From assembly GCA_905197685.1 (NCBI GenBank), contig CAJJZS010000004.1, positions 62,001 to 126,000 of the forward strand: 64,000 bases of DNA. Reading direction: 5' to 3'. This document shows, in pieces, positions 8,320 through 16,261 of the stretch (positions are counted from its first letter, which is position 1; each line of letters begins with the position of its first letter). The notes beneath the pieces are model-generated. The model was given only the letters and a program-made list of their open reading frames with translations, had not been told where the DNA came from and made no database searches. The position numbers were made by a program, and so were the translations under genes. Origin of the DNA: an uncultured Oscillospiraceae bacterium (lineage in GTDB: Bacteria; Bacillota; Clostridia; Oscillospirales; Ruminococcaceae).

Positions 8320-8648
8320 TGATTTCTGCAAGGTTTTTTAAATCCGAAGGCAGGCTGACAGGATTTGCTGTCAGCGGACACGCAGGCTACGACGACTACG
8401 GTCACGATATTGTCTGCGCTTCGGTGTCCTCGGCAGTACAGCTGACGGTAAACGGGATTACCGAAATCCAGAAGCTGGACGCAACAGTGACCGTTGAGGA
8501 CAATTTGATAAAAATGATGCTCTCAGAAAAAAACGCGCAGAAGGGTCAGGAGTTTTTGCAGGCTTTGCTGCTCCATTTAAACCTTTTGGCAGAAGATTAT
8601 GAGGGAACAATCCAGGTAAATCTTTCGGAGGTGTACAACAATGCTTAG
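8319..8648 (+). CDS. prp: Ribosomal-processing cysteine protease Prp
   Basis: 109 residues of the YsxB/Prp family. In Firmicutes, Prp removes the short N-terminal extension of ribosomal protein L27, which is essential for ribosome function in S. aureus. The catalytic pair is visible as His21 (SGHAGYDD) and Cys33 (GHDIVCASVSS). Its start overlaps the rplU stop by one base (TAATG) without a separate ribosome site, so translation is probably coupled. Its end overlaps rpmA, its substrate gene, by 8 bases. The substrate site is present in the L27 encoded next. Confidence 0.95.
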   Translation: MISARFFKSEGRLTGFAVSGHAGYDDYGHDIVCASVSSAVQLTVNGITEIQKLDATVTVEDNLIKMMLSEKNAQKGQEFLQALLLHLNLLAEDYEGTIQVNLSEVYNNA

Positions 8649-8922
8649 ACTTAGCATGCAATTCTTTGCTCATAAAAAAGGTGTTGGTTCCACAAAGAAC
8701 GGCCGTGACTCTGAATCCAAACGTCTCGGCGCAAAACGTGCAGACGGTCAGTTCGTACTGGCCGGTAACATTCTGTACCGTCAGAGAGGAACTCACATTC
8801 ATCCAGGAGAGAACGTAGGTATCGGCAGCGACGATACTCTGTTCGCTCTGAAAGACGGTAAAGTTAAATTTGAGCGCATGGGCCGCGATCGCAAGAAAGT
8901 AAGCGTTATTCCGGTTCAGTAA
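8641..8922 (+). CDS. rpmA: 50S ribosomal protein L27 with cleavable N-terminal extension
   Basis: 93 residues. The protein begins MLRLSMQFFAHKKG: the nine-residue extension ending in QFF is the recognised Prp cleavage signal, and mature L27 starts at AHKKG. The rest (GRDSESKRLGAKR, GNILYRQRGTHIHPG) is typical L27, whose N-terminus reaches the peptidyl-transferase centre. Ribosome site GGAGGTG lies inside the end of prp. A terminator follows at 8941. Confidence 0.98.
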   Translation: MLRLSMQFFAHKKGVGSTKNGRDSESKRLGAKRADGQFVLAGNILYRQRGTHIHPGENVGIGSDDTLFALKDGKVKFERMGRDRKKVSVIPVQ

Positions 8923-8940
8923 TCGTTACGATGAAGCAGA

Positions 8941-8974
8941 AAATCCCGAGATGTAAAGGTCTCGGGATTTTTTT
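8941..8974 (+). terminator. Terminator after rpmA
   Basis: AAATCCCGAGA pairs with TCTCGGGATTT around an 8-base loop, followed by seven T's. Confidence 0.9.
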
Positions 8975-9054
8975 GGGTTTTATCAGAAAGAAAATCAGCG
9001 ATTTACACTGCTAAAACAAGATTGAAATTCGATAAGATAAAATCTCGAAAAAAA

Positions 9055-9083
9055 TTGCAAGGTGTGGATGATTGCGGTATAAT
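9055..9083 (+). promoter_or_regulatory. Promoter of MFS gene
   Basis: TTGCAA at 9055-9060 and TATAAT at 9078-9083, spacer 17. Confidence 0.65.
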
Positions 9084-9159
9084 GGAAATACAGCACAATA
9101 AAGCTTTGCTGTAATAAAATTGTACTGAACAAGTACCGACAGAAAGAAGAGGTGTGTTT

Positions 9160-10305
9160 ATGAGAACACTGAACCGCAGCTTGATGTTTTCCTACTTTCC
9201 TGTCTGGATTGCATCCTTCCTGCTGCCGATTTACTGCACCGATTTGGGACTCTCTCCGTTGGAAACAACCGGAATGTTTTCGGTGTGTTCCCTGTTTATC
9301 CTGTTGAGCAAATTGATTTCGGGGAAAATGTGCGACCGCATCGGAACGAAACCGGTGTTTGTGTCAGGAATTTTTGTGATGGCAGTTTCATATCTGGTGC
9401 TTGCCTTTGCACAGAACATGGTACTGCTCTATCTTTCTCAGGTACTGAATGGAATCGGAACCGCGCTTTTGGCAGTGTCTACCTATGCAATGTTGGCAAA
9501 CAAAGGGAAAGAAGAGATGGCGGTCAATCGAGGAAAGCAGGCTTCAGCGGAAAATCGAGGCGGTTTGTACGGTCTGATTCTCTATTTTGCGGCATTTGCA
9601 AGATTGGATTTTCTGACAGGCTGGAAATTCTTTTTCCTTGCCTGCGCAGCATTTGCTTTTGCGGCAGTTTGGATTGCGGCAAAGGGAATGGGGAATGATA
9701 TTGGGGAACTTTCCTCGCAAAAGGAGAGCGTTCGCTCGCTGCTGACCGCAGAGAAAATGCGCATTATTCTGGCTCGTTTTAGCTTTGCGATGGCAGAGAA
9801 CGTTCTGGGGGCGGTGTTCGTTCTGGTGATGATACAACGCTTTGGAGAAAATATGATGGCGATTGGGTTGGTGTGCTTAATACCGTCCTGTCTGCTTACC
9901 TGGCAGATGCCATCGATCGGAGCGAAGGTAAAACGGTATGGAGAGCAGCGTTCCTTTTTGACAGCGGGATTGTTGGCGATAGGTTTCCTGATTTGGATGA
10001 CACAAAGCGAAACAACGTTTCTGTTTGGAATCGGGTGGTGCGGATATAGCTTTGCAGTAACAGCAATGCGTTTGGCTGTCGATTCTCTGTTCTCGCGCTG
10101 CATGGGAGAACAGGAAAAAGGCGCGTTGAGCGGTATTTACTCGTGCAGCATAAATTTGGGGGCGATGATAGCAGCGGTCTTGGGTGGATTTTTGCTGCAA
10201 ACCTTTGGAATGTCCGTTCCGTTTTATATTACAGCATTGTTAATTATGGTGACAGTTTTTCTGTTTGGGTTAAAAAAACAAACGGCGAACTGCCGTTTTT
10301 CATAG
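9160..10305 (+). CDS. MFS transporter
   Basis: 381 residues with about twelve hydrophobic segments in the two-bundle arrangement of the major facilitator superfamily. The loop between segments 2 and 3 contains GKMCDRIGTKP, the family motif G-x3-D-R-x-G-x-K/R. A longer polar loop (around 115-135) follows the first four segments. It most resembles drug/sugar efflux-type MFS proteins, but the substrate is not predictable. ATG at 9160 is chosen because AGAAGAGGTG is well placed; an in-frame GTG two codons earlier overlaps that ribosome site. The promoter at 9055 and the terminator overlapping its end make it a single-gene unit. Confidence 0.85.
   Translation: MRTLNRSLMFSYFPVWIASFLLPIYCTDLGLSPLETTGMFSVCSLFILLSKLISGKMCDRIGTKPVFVSGIFVMAVSYLVLAFAQNMVLLYLSQVLNGIGTALLAVSTYAMLANKGKEEMAVNRGKQASAENRGGLYGLILYFAAFARLDFLTGWKFFFLACAAFAFAAVWIAAKGMGNDIGELSSQKESVRSLLTAEKMRIILARFSFAMAENVLGAVFVLVMIQRFGENMMAIGLVCLIPSCLLTWQMPSIGAKVKRYGEQRSFLTAGLLAIGFLIWMTQSETTFLFGIGWCGYSFAVTAMRLAVDSLFSRCMGEQEKGALSGIYSCSINLGAMIAAVLGGFLLQTFGMSVPFYITALLIMVTVFLFGLKKQTANCRFS
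10281..10301 (+). terminator. Terminator overlapping the end of the MFS gene
   Basis: AACGGC (10281-10286) pairs with GCCGTT (10292-10297), followed by TTTC. It lies inside the last codons of the coding sequence. Confidence 0.55.
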
Positions 10306-10372
10306 AAACTTCTGCATTAAAAAGCAGAATATACAGAACAATAAAACAGTAAAGTAAAAGAAATGAGGCGAA

Positions 10373-11650
10373 ATGATGTTTATTGATAAAGCGACAATTA
10401 AAGTGACAGCGGGTTCGGGAGGAAACGGAGCGGTTTCTTTCCATCGTGAAAAATTTGTTGCGGCAGGCGGTCCGGACGGCGGCGACGGCGGTCGCGGCGG
10501 CAATGTGGTGCTTCAGGGCTGCGAAAGCATGAACACGCTGATTGATTTTAAATATAAAAGAAAATTTGCGGCTGCAAACGGCATGAACGGAGGAACAAAC
10601 CGCTGCTTTGGCAAAAGCGGGGCGGATTTAATCATCAAAGTGCCGGTGGGAACCGTAGTAAAAAATGCGGAAAGCGGTCAGGTTATGGCAGATATTGTGG
10701 ACGAAAGTCCGGTTATCATCGCGCACGGCGGAAAGGGCGGCTGGGGCAACAGCCATTTTGCAAGTCCGACCAGACAGATTCCGCGTTATGCAAAACCGGG
10801 TATTCCGGGAGAGAGCTTTGAGCTGATTCTGGAATTAAAACTGCTTGCAGACGTTGGATTGGTGGGATATCCGAACGTGGGAAAATCCACCTTGATTTCG
10901 GTGGTGAGCGGAGCAAAACCGGTGATTGCAAACTACCATTTTACAACGCTGACCCCCGTATTGGGCGTAGTGAAAGTAGCAGAAGAAAAATCCTTTGTTA
11001 TGGCAGATATTCCGGGTCTGATTGAGGGCGCAAGCGACGGAATCGGTTTGGGTCATGAGTTTTTGCGTCATGTGGAACGCTGCCGTTTAATCGTTCATGT
11101 TGTCGATGTATCCGGAAGCGAAGGACGCGACCCGAAAGAAGACTTTGAAACGATTAACCGTGAGCTTGCAAACTTCAGCGAGGAATTATCCACCAGAGAG
11201 CAGATTGTGGTTGCAAACAAAAGCGACATCGCGACCGAAGAACAGGTGGAAGAGTTTAAACAGTTTGTACAGGAGCAGGGTTGTCAGTTCTTCTGTATTT
11301 CCGCAGCGACCAGAAAGGGAATCGAGCCTTTGGTATACGCTATTTCCAAAAAATTGGACGAACTGCCGCCGATGAAACGCTTTGAGGTAAACTACGTTCC
11401 TGTTATGCCGGACAACAGCGAGGATAAGTGGAAGTTTGACATTACTGTGGACGAGGACGGCGTCTACGTAGTGGAAGCCGATTGGTTGGTGAAGGTGCTG
11501 GGTATGGTAAATTTGGAGGACGAAGAATCTCTCGGTTACTTCCAGCGTGTGCTGCGTCAGAGCGGCATCATCGACCGTTTGGAGGAAATGGGAATCAACG
11601 AAGGGGATACGGTAAGTATTCTGAACTTTGAGTTTGATTATATCAGATAA
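10373..11650 (+). CDS. obgE: Obg-family GTPase (ObgE/CgtA)
   Basis: 425 residues in three parts: the glycine-rich Obg domain (1-158, with GGPDGGDGGRGG), a TRAFAC GTPase domain with P-loop GYPNVGKS at 165-172 and switch motif DIPGLIEGA, and a C-terminal OCT domain (about 350-425). ObgE acts in 50S ribosome assembly and stress control. Two ATG codons adjoin (10373 and 10376); GAGG at 10363-10366 fits either, and the shorter form starting MFIDKA is the family norm. The Mini-III gene follows after 22 bases. The rplU-rpmA-obg order with an MFS gene inserted between is unusual but not unique. Confidence 0.97.
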   Translation: MMFIDKATIKVTAGSGGNGAVSFHREKFVAAGGPDGGDGGRGGNVVLQGCESMNTLIDFKYKRKFAAANGMNGGTNRCFGKSGADLIIKVPVGTVVKNAESGQVMADIVDESPVIIAHGGKGGWGNSHFASPTRQIPRYAKPGIPGESFELILELKLLADVGLVGYPNVGKSTLISVVSGAKPVIANYHFTTLTPVLGVVKVAEEKSFVMADIPGLIEGASDGIGLGHEFLRHVERCRLIVHVVDVSGSEGRDPKEDFETINRELANFSEELSTREQIVVANKSDIATEEQVEEFKQFVQEQGCQFFCISAATRKGIEPLVYAISKKLDELPPMKRFEVNYVPVMPDNSEDKWKFDITVDEDGVYVVEADWLVKVLGMVNLEDEESLGYFQRVLRQSGIIDRLEEMGINEGDTVSILNFEFDYIR

Positions 11651-11672
11651 AGGTCGGGACAGACAGAAGGGA

Positions 11673-12096
11673 ATGTTGAGCGACGGAATCGTTAAACAAG
11701 GAACAGGCGGACATTCGACTGTACAGTCCGCAGGCGCTTGCCTTTTTGGGGGACGCTGTTTATGAAATTCTGGTGCGGGAACGGATTGTGCATCGGGCAA
11801 ATATGCCGGTGAACAAGCTGCATTTGCAGGCGGTGGAGCAGGTGCGCGCTTCTTACCAAAGCAGGGCGTATGCAGTTATCGAGCCGCTGCTGAGCGAGGA
11901 AGAACAGGCTGCTTTAAAAAGAGGGCGCAATATCAGCTCGATTAAGCCGCCCAAAAACGGAAAGATGCAGGATTACCGACGCGCTACCGGATTGGAGTGC
12001 CTGTTCGGCTATCTTTATTTGCAGGGGAAAATTGACAGAATCAACGAGCTGTTTGAAAAAATCGAACAAGAGCTGGAACAGGGTCTGGAGGACTGA
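11673..12096 (+). CDS. mrnC: Mini-ribonuclease III, apparent +1 frameshift near the start
   Basis: The frame ending at 12096 encodes an RNase III-type catalytic domain without a dsRNA-binding domain, as in Mini-III, which matures 23S rRNA. The conserved start of the domain (QALAFLGDAVYE, with its catalytic Asp) is clear. That frame has a TGA at 11677-11679 and no ATG, GTG or TTG until a TTG at 11746, which would cut into the conserved helix. A good start exists in another frame: AGAAGGGA then ATG at 11673 (MLSDGI). Skipping one base after 11690 joins it to LNKEQADIRLYSPQALAF. So there is either a sequence error, a disabling mutation, a +1 recoding event, or a non-standard start. It sits 22 bases after obgE and 3 before the YitT gene. 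Confidence 0.8.
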
Positions 12097-12099
12097 GGC

Positions 12100-12993
12100 A
12101 TGACAAAAAGCGGAATGATAAAACAGGAGAGCAAGGCAAAAACGTTGCTGGTGGATTTGTTGGTAGATTTAATTGCGGGTTTATCGTTTGGTATTTCGGT
12201 AAATGTATTCACCGCGCCCAATCATATTGCGCCGGGCGGCGTTACCGGTTTTGCAACGCTGATGAACTATATTTTCGGGGTTCCGATTGGACTGATGTCC
12301 TTTATGATTAACGTCCCGCTTCTGTTGATGGGCGTGAAGATTTTAGGAAAGAGCTTTTTCTTAAAAACTTTTAAATCGGTTGTCATCATCAACTTTGCGG
12401 TGGATGTTTTGGCTCCGGCATTGACGCGAGGCTATGTTTATCAGGGCGAAAAGATTATGGCAGGCTTGATGGGCGGCGTTTTGATGGGAGTTTGCATCGG
12501 ATTGGTGCTGCAAAGAGGTTCGACCACAGGCGGTTTGGATATCGTGGGACGAATGGTGAAGAAGAAGATGCCGCAATTTTCCATCGGAAAGATTATGTTT
12601 GCGGGCGACTTTACAATTCTGGCTTTTTCCATGCTGGTTTATCGAAACATCGAAAGCGGATTGAACGGCTTAATCTGTATCTTTGTTTCCTCTAAGATTT
12701 TGGACTACCTGTTATACGGAATGGATAAAGGTATGATGTTGTATGTTGTTTCTGACCGTTCGGAGGAAATTTCCAAAGCAATTATGGCTGAAATGGTGCG
12801 CGGCGCAACGCTGCTGCACGCGGAGGGAGCTTATTCCCACGACCCGAAAAAGGTGGTTTTGTGCGCTATCCGCGACCACCAGTATCCGGCAGTAAAGCGT
12901 TTGGTACAGCAGATTGACCCGAACGCATTTATGATGGTAAACGATACCCATGATATTTTGGGAAGCGGCTTTAATGATATTGGCGCAGAATAG
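12100..12993 (+). CDS. YitT family membrane protein (DUF161/DUF2179)
   Basis: 297 residues. The N-terminal part has five to six hydrophobic segments with the family GxSFGISVNVFTAPNHIAPGG-type loop near residues 29-49. The C-terminal soluble part (about 215-297) is a DUF2179 domain ending in the conserved NDTHDILGSGF region. YitT-type proteins are widespread in Firmicutes, and their biochemical role is not established. ATG is 3 bases after the mrnC stop; a strong terminator follows. Confidence 0.9.
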   Translation: MTKSGMIKQESKAKTLLVDLLVDLIAGLSFGISVNVFTAPNHIAPGGVTGFATLMNYIFGVPIGLMSFMINVPLLLMGVKILGKSFFLKTFKSVVIINFAVDVLAPALTRGYVYQGEKIMAGLMGGVLMGVCIGLVLQRGSTTGGLDIVGRMVKKKMPQFSIGKIMFAGDFTILAFSMLVYRNIESGLNGLICIFVSSKILDYLLYGMDKGMMLYVVSDRSEEISKAIMAEMVRGATLLHAEGAYSHDPKKVVLCAIRDHQYPAVKRLVQQIDPNAFMMVNDTHDILGSGFNDIGAE

Positions 12994-12994
12994 C

Positions 12995-13033
12995 AACAGG
13001 GCTTTGACGATATTCGTCAAAGCCCTGTTTTTT
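12995..13033. terminator. Bidirectional terminator
   Basis: Perfect 14-bp stem ACAGGGCTTTGACG with CGTCAAAGCCCTGT, followed by a T run on the plus strand. It serves the YitT gene and, from the other side, the small minus-strand gene at 13051. Confidence 0.88.
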
Positions 13034-13050
13034 GTTATTCTTTTTGAGGA

Positions 13051-13191
13051 TTATTTGCCGTTTCTTGCATTTGGTCGGTCGGGGTGGCGAGTGACACAGT
13101 TTTGAGCTTCAGCTTCACCGTTTCTACCGGTCTGGACAGTGGTATCAGAGGCGGTGTTTTTGGAAGGGTTTTTCTGATTCTTTTTTGACAT
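13051..13191 (-). CDS. Small hydrophilic protein, 46 residues, unknown
   Basis: On the minus strand an ATG at 13191 opens a 46-residue frame, with AAAGGACGG about 11 bases upstream as ribosome site. The product is rich in Lys, Asn, Thr and Arg (starts MSKKNQKNPSKN, contains one Cys) and looks disordered. Small Asn/Lys-rich proteins of this kind are common in Clostridia and usually uncharacterised. It ends next to the shared terminator. A longer overlapping frame from 13274 lacks a ribosome site and was not preferred. Could be chance. Confidence 0.4.
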   Translation of the reverse strand: MSKKNQKNPSKNTASDTTVQTGRNGEAEAQNCVTRHPDRPNARNGK

Positions 13192-13351
13192 GGTATCATC
13201 CGTCCTTTTTTTAATTTTTGTACCAACCTGCGGTACTTACTCATAGTATAGGAATTGAGGGGAAAGATATACATAGGCGCAAGAAAAAAATTTGGTGAAA
13301 TGATACAAAAATCAGGCAGGAAATTTTTTCAATATTTTTTGCAAAAACCTC

Positions 13352-13380
13352 TTGCAAAAAATATACCAATGTGGTATTAT
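13352..13380 (+). promoter_or_regulatory. Promoter of rubrerythrin gene
   Basis: TTGCAA at 13352-13357 and TATTAT at 13375-13380, spacer 17. Confidence 0.6.
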
Positions 13381-13454
13381 TTAAATCGTAAGAGGAAAAC
13401 AAAGAATCACAACAGTGGTTCTTAACAAGATAAAAATTTAAGGAGGATATAAAA

Positions 13455-14003
13455 ATGAAAAAATGGGTTTGCAAAATTTGTGGTTATGTTTATACAGGTG
13501 AAACACCTCCGGAATTCTGCCCACAGTGTAAAGCTCCTGCTTCTAAGTTTGAAGAACAGGCTCAGGGCGAATTGGTATGGGCTGACGAACACAGAATCGG
13601 CGTTGCTGAAGGCGTAGACGCTGAAATTCTGGAAGGTCTGAGAATGAACTTCCAGGGCGAATGTACCGAAGTTGGTATGTACCTGGCTATGTCCCGTCAG
13701 GCAGCAAGAGAAGGTTACCCGGAAATTGCTGAATATTACAAAACAGCTGCTTACGAAGAAGCAGAACACGCTGCAAAATTTGCAGAGCTGCTGGGCGAAG
13801 TAGTTACCACCTCCACCAAGAAAAACCTGGAGCTGCGTGTTGCTGCTGAAAACGGCGCTTGCGCAGGCAAAAAAGAAATCGCAACCAAAGCAAAACAGCT
13901 CGGTCTGGACGCTATCCATGACACCGTTCATGAAATGGCAAAAGACGAAGCTCGTCACGGCTGCGCATTCCAGGGTCTGCTCAACAGATACTTTGGCAAA
14001 TAA
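13455..14003 (+). CDS. Reverse rubrerythrin (rubredoxin domain first)
   Basis: 182 residues. The N-terminal rubredoxin domain binds one iron through Cys6, Cys9, Cys22 and Cys25 (two CxxC pairs). The rest is a ferritin-like four-helix bundle with Glu and His residues for a di-iron site (GECTEVGMYLAMS, YEEAEHAAKF, DEARHG). In classical rubrerythrin the rubredoxin part is C-terminal; the order here is that of clostridial reverse rubrerythrin, an NADH-dependent peroxidase system protecting anaerobes from H2O2 and oxygen. Codon use resembles highly expressed genes. Ribosome site AAGGAGG. It forms a single-gene unit between its own promoter and terminator. Confidence 0.95.
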   Translation: MKKWVCKICGYVYTGETPPEFCPQCKAPASKFEEQAQGELVWADEHRIGVAEGVDAEILEGLRMNFQGECTEVGMYLAMSRQAAREGYPEIAEYYKTAAYEEAEHAAKFAELLGEVVTTSTKKNLELRVAAENGACAGKKEIATKAKQLGLDAIHDTVHEMAKDEARHGCAFQGLLNRYFGK

Positions 14004-14015
14004 TATTTGACCCGC

Positions 14016-14052
14016 AAAAGGCAGAATCCAAAAAGAGGATTCTGCCTTTTTT
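14016..14052 (+). terminator. Terminator after rubrerythrin
   Basis: GGCAGAATCC pairs with GGATTCTGCC around AAAAAGA, followed by six T's. Confidence 0.9.
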
Positions 14053-14087
14053 AGACGGAAAAGAATGTTCGGAAAGGAAAAAGAACG

Positions 14088-14438
14088 ATGGTTTTAGTAT
14101 TGCATTATCCAAAATGCAGCACCTGCAAAAGAGCAATTCAATGGCTCAAAGAAAATCAAATCGACTATCAGGAAAGAAATATTGTGGAGCAAAATCCGAC
14201 TCAGCAAGAACTGACTGAGTGGTATCACAAAAGCGGACTGCCATTAAAACGCTTTTTTAATACCAGCGGCAATTTGTATAAAGAACAGAATTTAAAGGAT
14301 AAATTACCGCAGATGAGCGAACAGGAACAGCTTGCTTTGCTTGCCACCAGCGGAATGTTGGTAAAGCGCCCTTTGGTAATAGGTGAAGATTTTGTTTTAA
14401 CCGGATTTAAAGAAGCGGATTGGGAAAGAATGAAATAG
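14088..14438 (+). CDS. ArsC/Spx/MgsR-family thioredoxin-fold protein
   Basis: 116 residues, the usual length. The redox motif CSTC is at residues 10-13 in HYPKCSTCKRA, followed by the ArsC-family pattern (SGLPLKRFFNTSG, RPLVIGED). Members are arsenate reductase-like proteins or Spx/MgsR-type transcription regulators that contact RNA polymerase. The LxKRFFNTSG region is most like the YffB/YusI group, whose function is unclear. No ars genes are near. ATG with GGAAAGG upstream; a terminator follows. Confidence 0.85.
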   Translation: MVLVLHYPKCSTCKRAIQWLKENQIDYQERNIVEQNPTQQELTEWYHKSGLPLKRFFNTSGNLYKEQNLKDKLPQMSEQEQLALLATSGMLVKRPLVIGEDFVLTGFKEADWERMK

Positions 14439-14449
14439 AATAAAAACAT

Positions 14450-14481
14450 AAAACCGGTCGGAATTTTCCGACCGGTTTTAT
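14450..14481 (+). terminator. Terminator after the ArsC/Spx-like gene
   Basis: AAAACCGGTCGGAA pairs with TTCCGACCGGTTTT; T run on the plus strand. Confidence 0.88.
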
Positions 14482-14515
14482 GTTAATAGTATAGTGAAAA
14501 AATAGGAGAAGTCTT

Positions 14516-14554
14516 AATCAGGAAATTGATAAATTTATATCAATTTTTCTGATT
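14516..14554 (-). repeat. Long AT-rich inverted repeat downstream of ribU
   Basis: AATCAGGAAATTGATA (14516-14531) is nearly complementary to TATCAATTTTTCTGATT (14538-14554). It could form the end of the minus-strand ribU transcript, but no U run follows, so a terminator role is only possible. Confidence 0.5.
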
Positions 14555-14614
14555 GTATTATAGTGAAATGAGCTGAAATACAGATGAATCCGCACTGAAA
14601 TAACAATGAAACTT

Positions 14615-15235
14615 TTATAAGGAACGAGAGCGGATAAATCCTGCCAGCTTTCGATAAAGCAGTAAAGTGAGCGCCGAAAGGATAATTCCTTTGATGAGGT
14701 TAAAGGGGGCAGCCCCAAACAAAACGTAGGCGTCCATGCTGTCAATCATGGGGTTGATAGCATGGCAGGCGTCGATAATTGCTTCCAACGGCATAACTTT
14801 GGAGTAGAAAGGAATGAGCATAAATTTATTGGCAAGACTTCCGATTATGGTAATGGTGACAACGCCGCATCCAACAGAAAGAGCAACTCCCTTTCGGGAA
14901 GAAAACTTGCGGTAGATAAGGGAAGAAACAACAGCGAAGGAAGAAAGTACCAACATATCGGCAAGTTCGCCGACTCCTCCGGTTTGTGTGGCAAGCAGAT
15001 GAACCAAATCCTTAACAATCGTGACGCAAACGGCGGGAACCGGTCCGTATAAAAATCCCATAATTAAAATAGGAACGCCGCTTAAATCAATCTTTAAAAA
15101 AGGCGGTAAAAACGGAATCGGTACTTCGATAAACATCAAAATAGCGGAAATGGCGGCAAATACGCCGACCAGGGAAATCATGCGAACTCTGGACAGACGC
15201 TGCGCAGGGGGATTGGGTAAAACAATATGATTCAT
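14615..15235 (-). CDS. ribU: Riboflavin ECF transporter substrate-binding subunit
   Basis: 206 residues with about six membrane segments and the ECF S-component pattern, including an N-terminal A-x3-A helix (VGVFAAISAILMF) that contacts the energising module. It is assigned as RibU because an FMN riboswitch with terminator lies directly upstream, and because of a good family match (PFLPPFLKIDLSGVP). It captures riboflavin outside the cell and works with EcfA/A'/T encoded elsewhere. ATG at 15235 is chosen, with GAAAGGGA upstream; an in-frame start at 15289 would run through the leader. Expression should fall when FMN is high. Confidence 0.93.
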   Translation of the reverse strand: MNHIVLPNPPAQRLSRVRMISLVGVFAAISAILMFIEVPIPFLPPFLKIDLSGVPILIMGFLYGPVPAVCVTIVKDLVHLLATQTGGVGELADMLVLSSFAVVSSLIYRKFSSRKGVALSVGCGVVTITIIGSLANKFMLIPFYSKVMPLEAIIDACHAINPMIDSMDAYVLFGAAPFNLIKGIILSALTLLLYRKLAGFIRSRSL

Positions 15236-15311
15236 AAAAAGTCCCTTTCTCAATGTGATAAAGAATCGAGAAGGTCTGTTGTAATCCAAAAGCGATGCTC
15301 AAAAATCATAC

Positions 15312-15487
15312 AAAAAGCCCCCTGAAACACACTTCAGAGGGCAGCAGTGCAGAATGAACACACCGTTTCTTTATACCGGACTGTACCGTTGGTTTGGGAA
15401 TCTCACCCAATCTGCCAAAAACAGCTCGCGGACTTGTGGCATAAACCCATTACCGCCAGTGAGGAATTGCACCTCGCCCTGAAACAG
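15312..15487 (-). promoter_or_regulatory. FMN (RFN) riboswitch with terminator
   Basis: Read on the minus strand, 15487-15363 shows the conserved FMN aptamer blocks: CAGGGCGAGGTG, ATTCCTCACTGGCGGTAAT, GTCCGCGAGC, GATTGGGTGAGATTCCCAA, and AACGGTACAGTCCGGTATAAA. It is followed at 15342-15312 by a terminator hairpin GCCCTCTGAAG/TTCAGGGGGC with a T run. FMN binding should favour the terminator and shut off ribU. Confidence 0.96.
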
Positions 15488-15557
15488 ACTTTCTTTAGTT
15501 GATATTTTGTTTTAAAAAAGGAATCGGGAAACGTTTCGGAAAACCTTTTTCAAGCAC

Positions 15558-15586
15558 ATTATATACGAAGAAAGAGGAACAGTCAA
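15558..15586 (-). promoter_or_regulatory. Promoter of the FMN riboswitch-ribU unit
   Basis: On the minus strand TTGACT (plus 15581-15586) and TATAAT (plus 15558-15563), spacer 17, about 65 bases ahead of the aptamer. Confidence 0.75.
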
Positions 15587-15677
15587 GTAGTATTTCACAA
15601 ATTGATTGTGAAATATATGACAATTCATTGTGTAATTGCCTAAAAAGCAGATAAGAAAGCCAACAATATGTATGAAG

Positions 15678-16214
15678 TTAAAAAAGAAGAAAAGCGAAGG
15701 AAAATCCGAAAACGGAGATAACAGCTGCAAATAAAAATCCGCCAATCACATCTTTGAGAAAATGAACTCCGGCAACCACGCGGGAAGTTGCGGTGAGGAC
15801 AGAAAGCAAAAAGGAGAAAGCAGTAAGAATCGGAGAAAATATTCCAAGCAGGGAAAGGAAAAGCAGAGCAAAACTAATCAGAAAAGCACAGGCTGTATGG
15901 CGGCTGGGAAAGGAGCAGCCGGATTTGTGAGAAAGTAAGGGAGTAAAAGAGAAAACCTCGGCGGGTCGAGGAGCATTTCTTTTTTTGCGAATCCAGGTGG
16001 TAAGCAGAAAGCCAAAGGCGGGAACAATCCAGTAAAGAATCATCGGCAAGGAAAACCGATGATAAATAAATAAGGAAAACAGGCACAGAGAGCCCATAAG
16101 ATACAAAAGAAAGAGCGTCCCCGGAAAGATACGGCAGAAATTGGAAACCCATTTTGCACGGCGAGGGGTTTTGCCGAAAAAGGAGCAAAGAGCCCGATAC
16201 TGTTGTTCATTCAT
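15678..16214 (-). CDS. PAP2-family membrane phosphatase
   Basis: 178 residues with about five membrane segments. The three PAP2 motifs are present: KKRNAPRP at 77-84, PSRH at 103-106 (PSGH variant), and SR-x6-H-x3-D at 144-155. Family members remove phosphate from lipid phosphates such as undecaprenyl pyrophosphate or phosphatidate at the membrane surface. A role in undecaprenyl phosphate recycling is plausible but not shown. ATG at 16214 has GGAGG upstream. The gene is divergent from the dedA gene, with 47 bases between starts. Confidence 0.88.
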   Translation of the reverse strand: MNEQQYRALCSFFGKTPRRAKWVSNFCRIFPGTLFLLYLMGSLCLFSLFIYHRFSLPMILYWIVPAFGFLLTTWIRKKRNAPRPAEVFSFTPLLSHKSGCSFPSRHTACAFLISFALLFLSLLGIFSPILTAFSFLLSVLTATSRVVAGVHFLKDVIGGFLFAAVISVFGFSFAFLLF

Positions 16215-16261
16215 AAAGAAACCTCCGATAACATAGAAATAGGGTGTGAAAGGCTGGTGGA

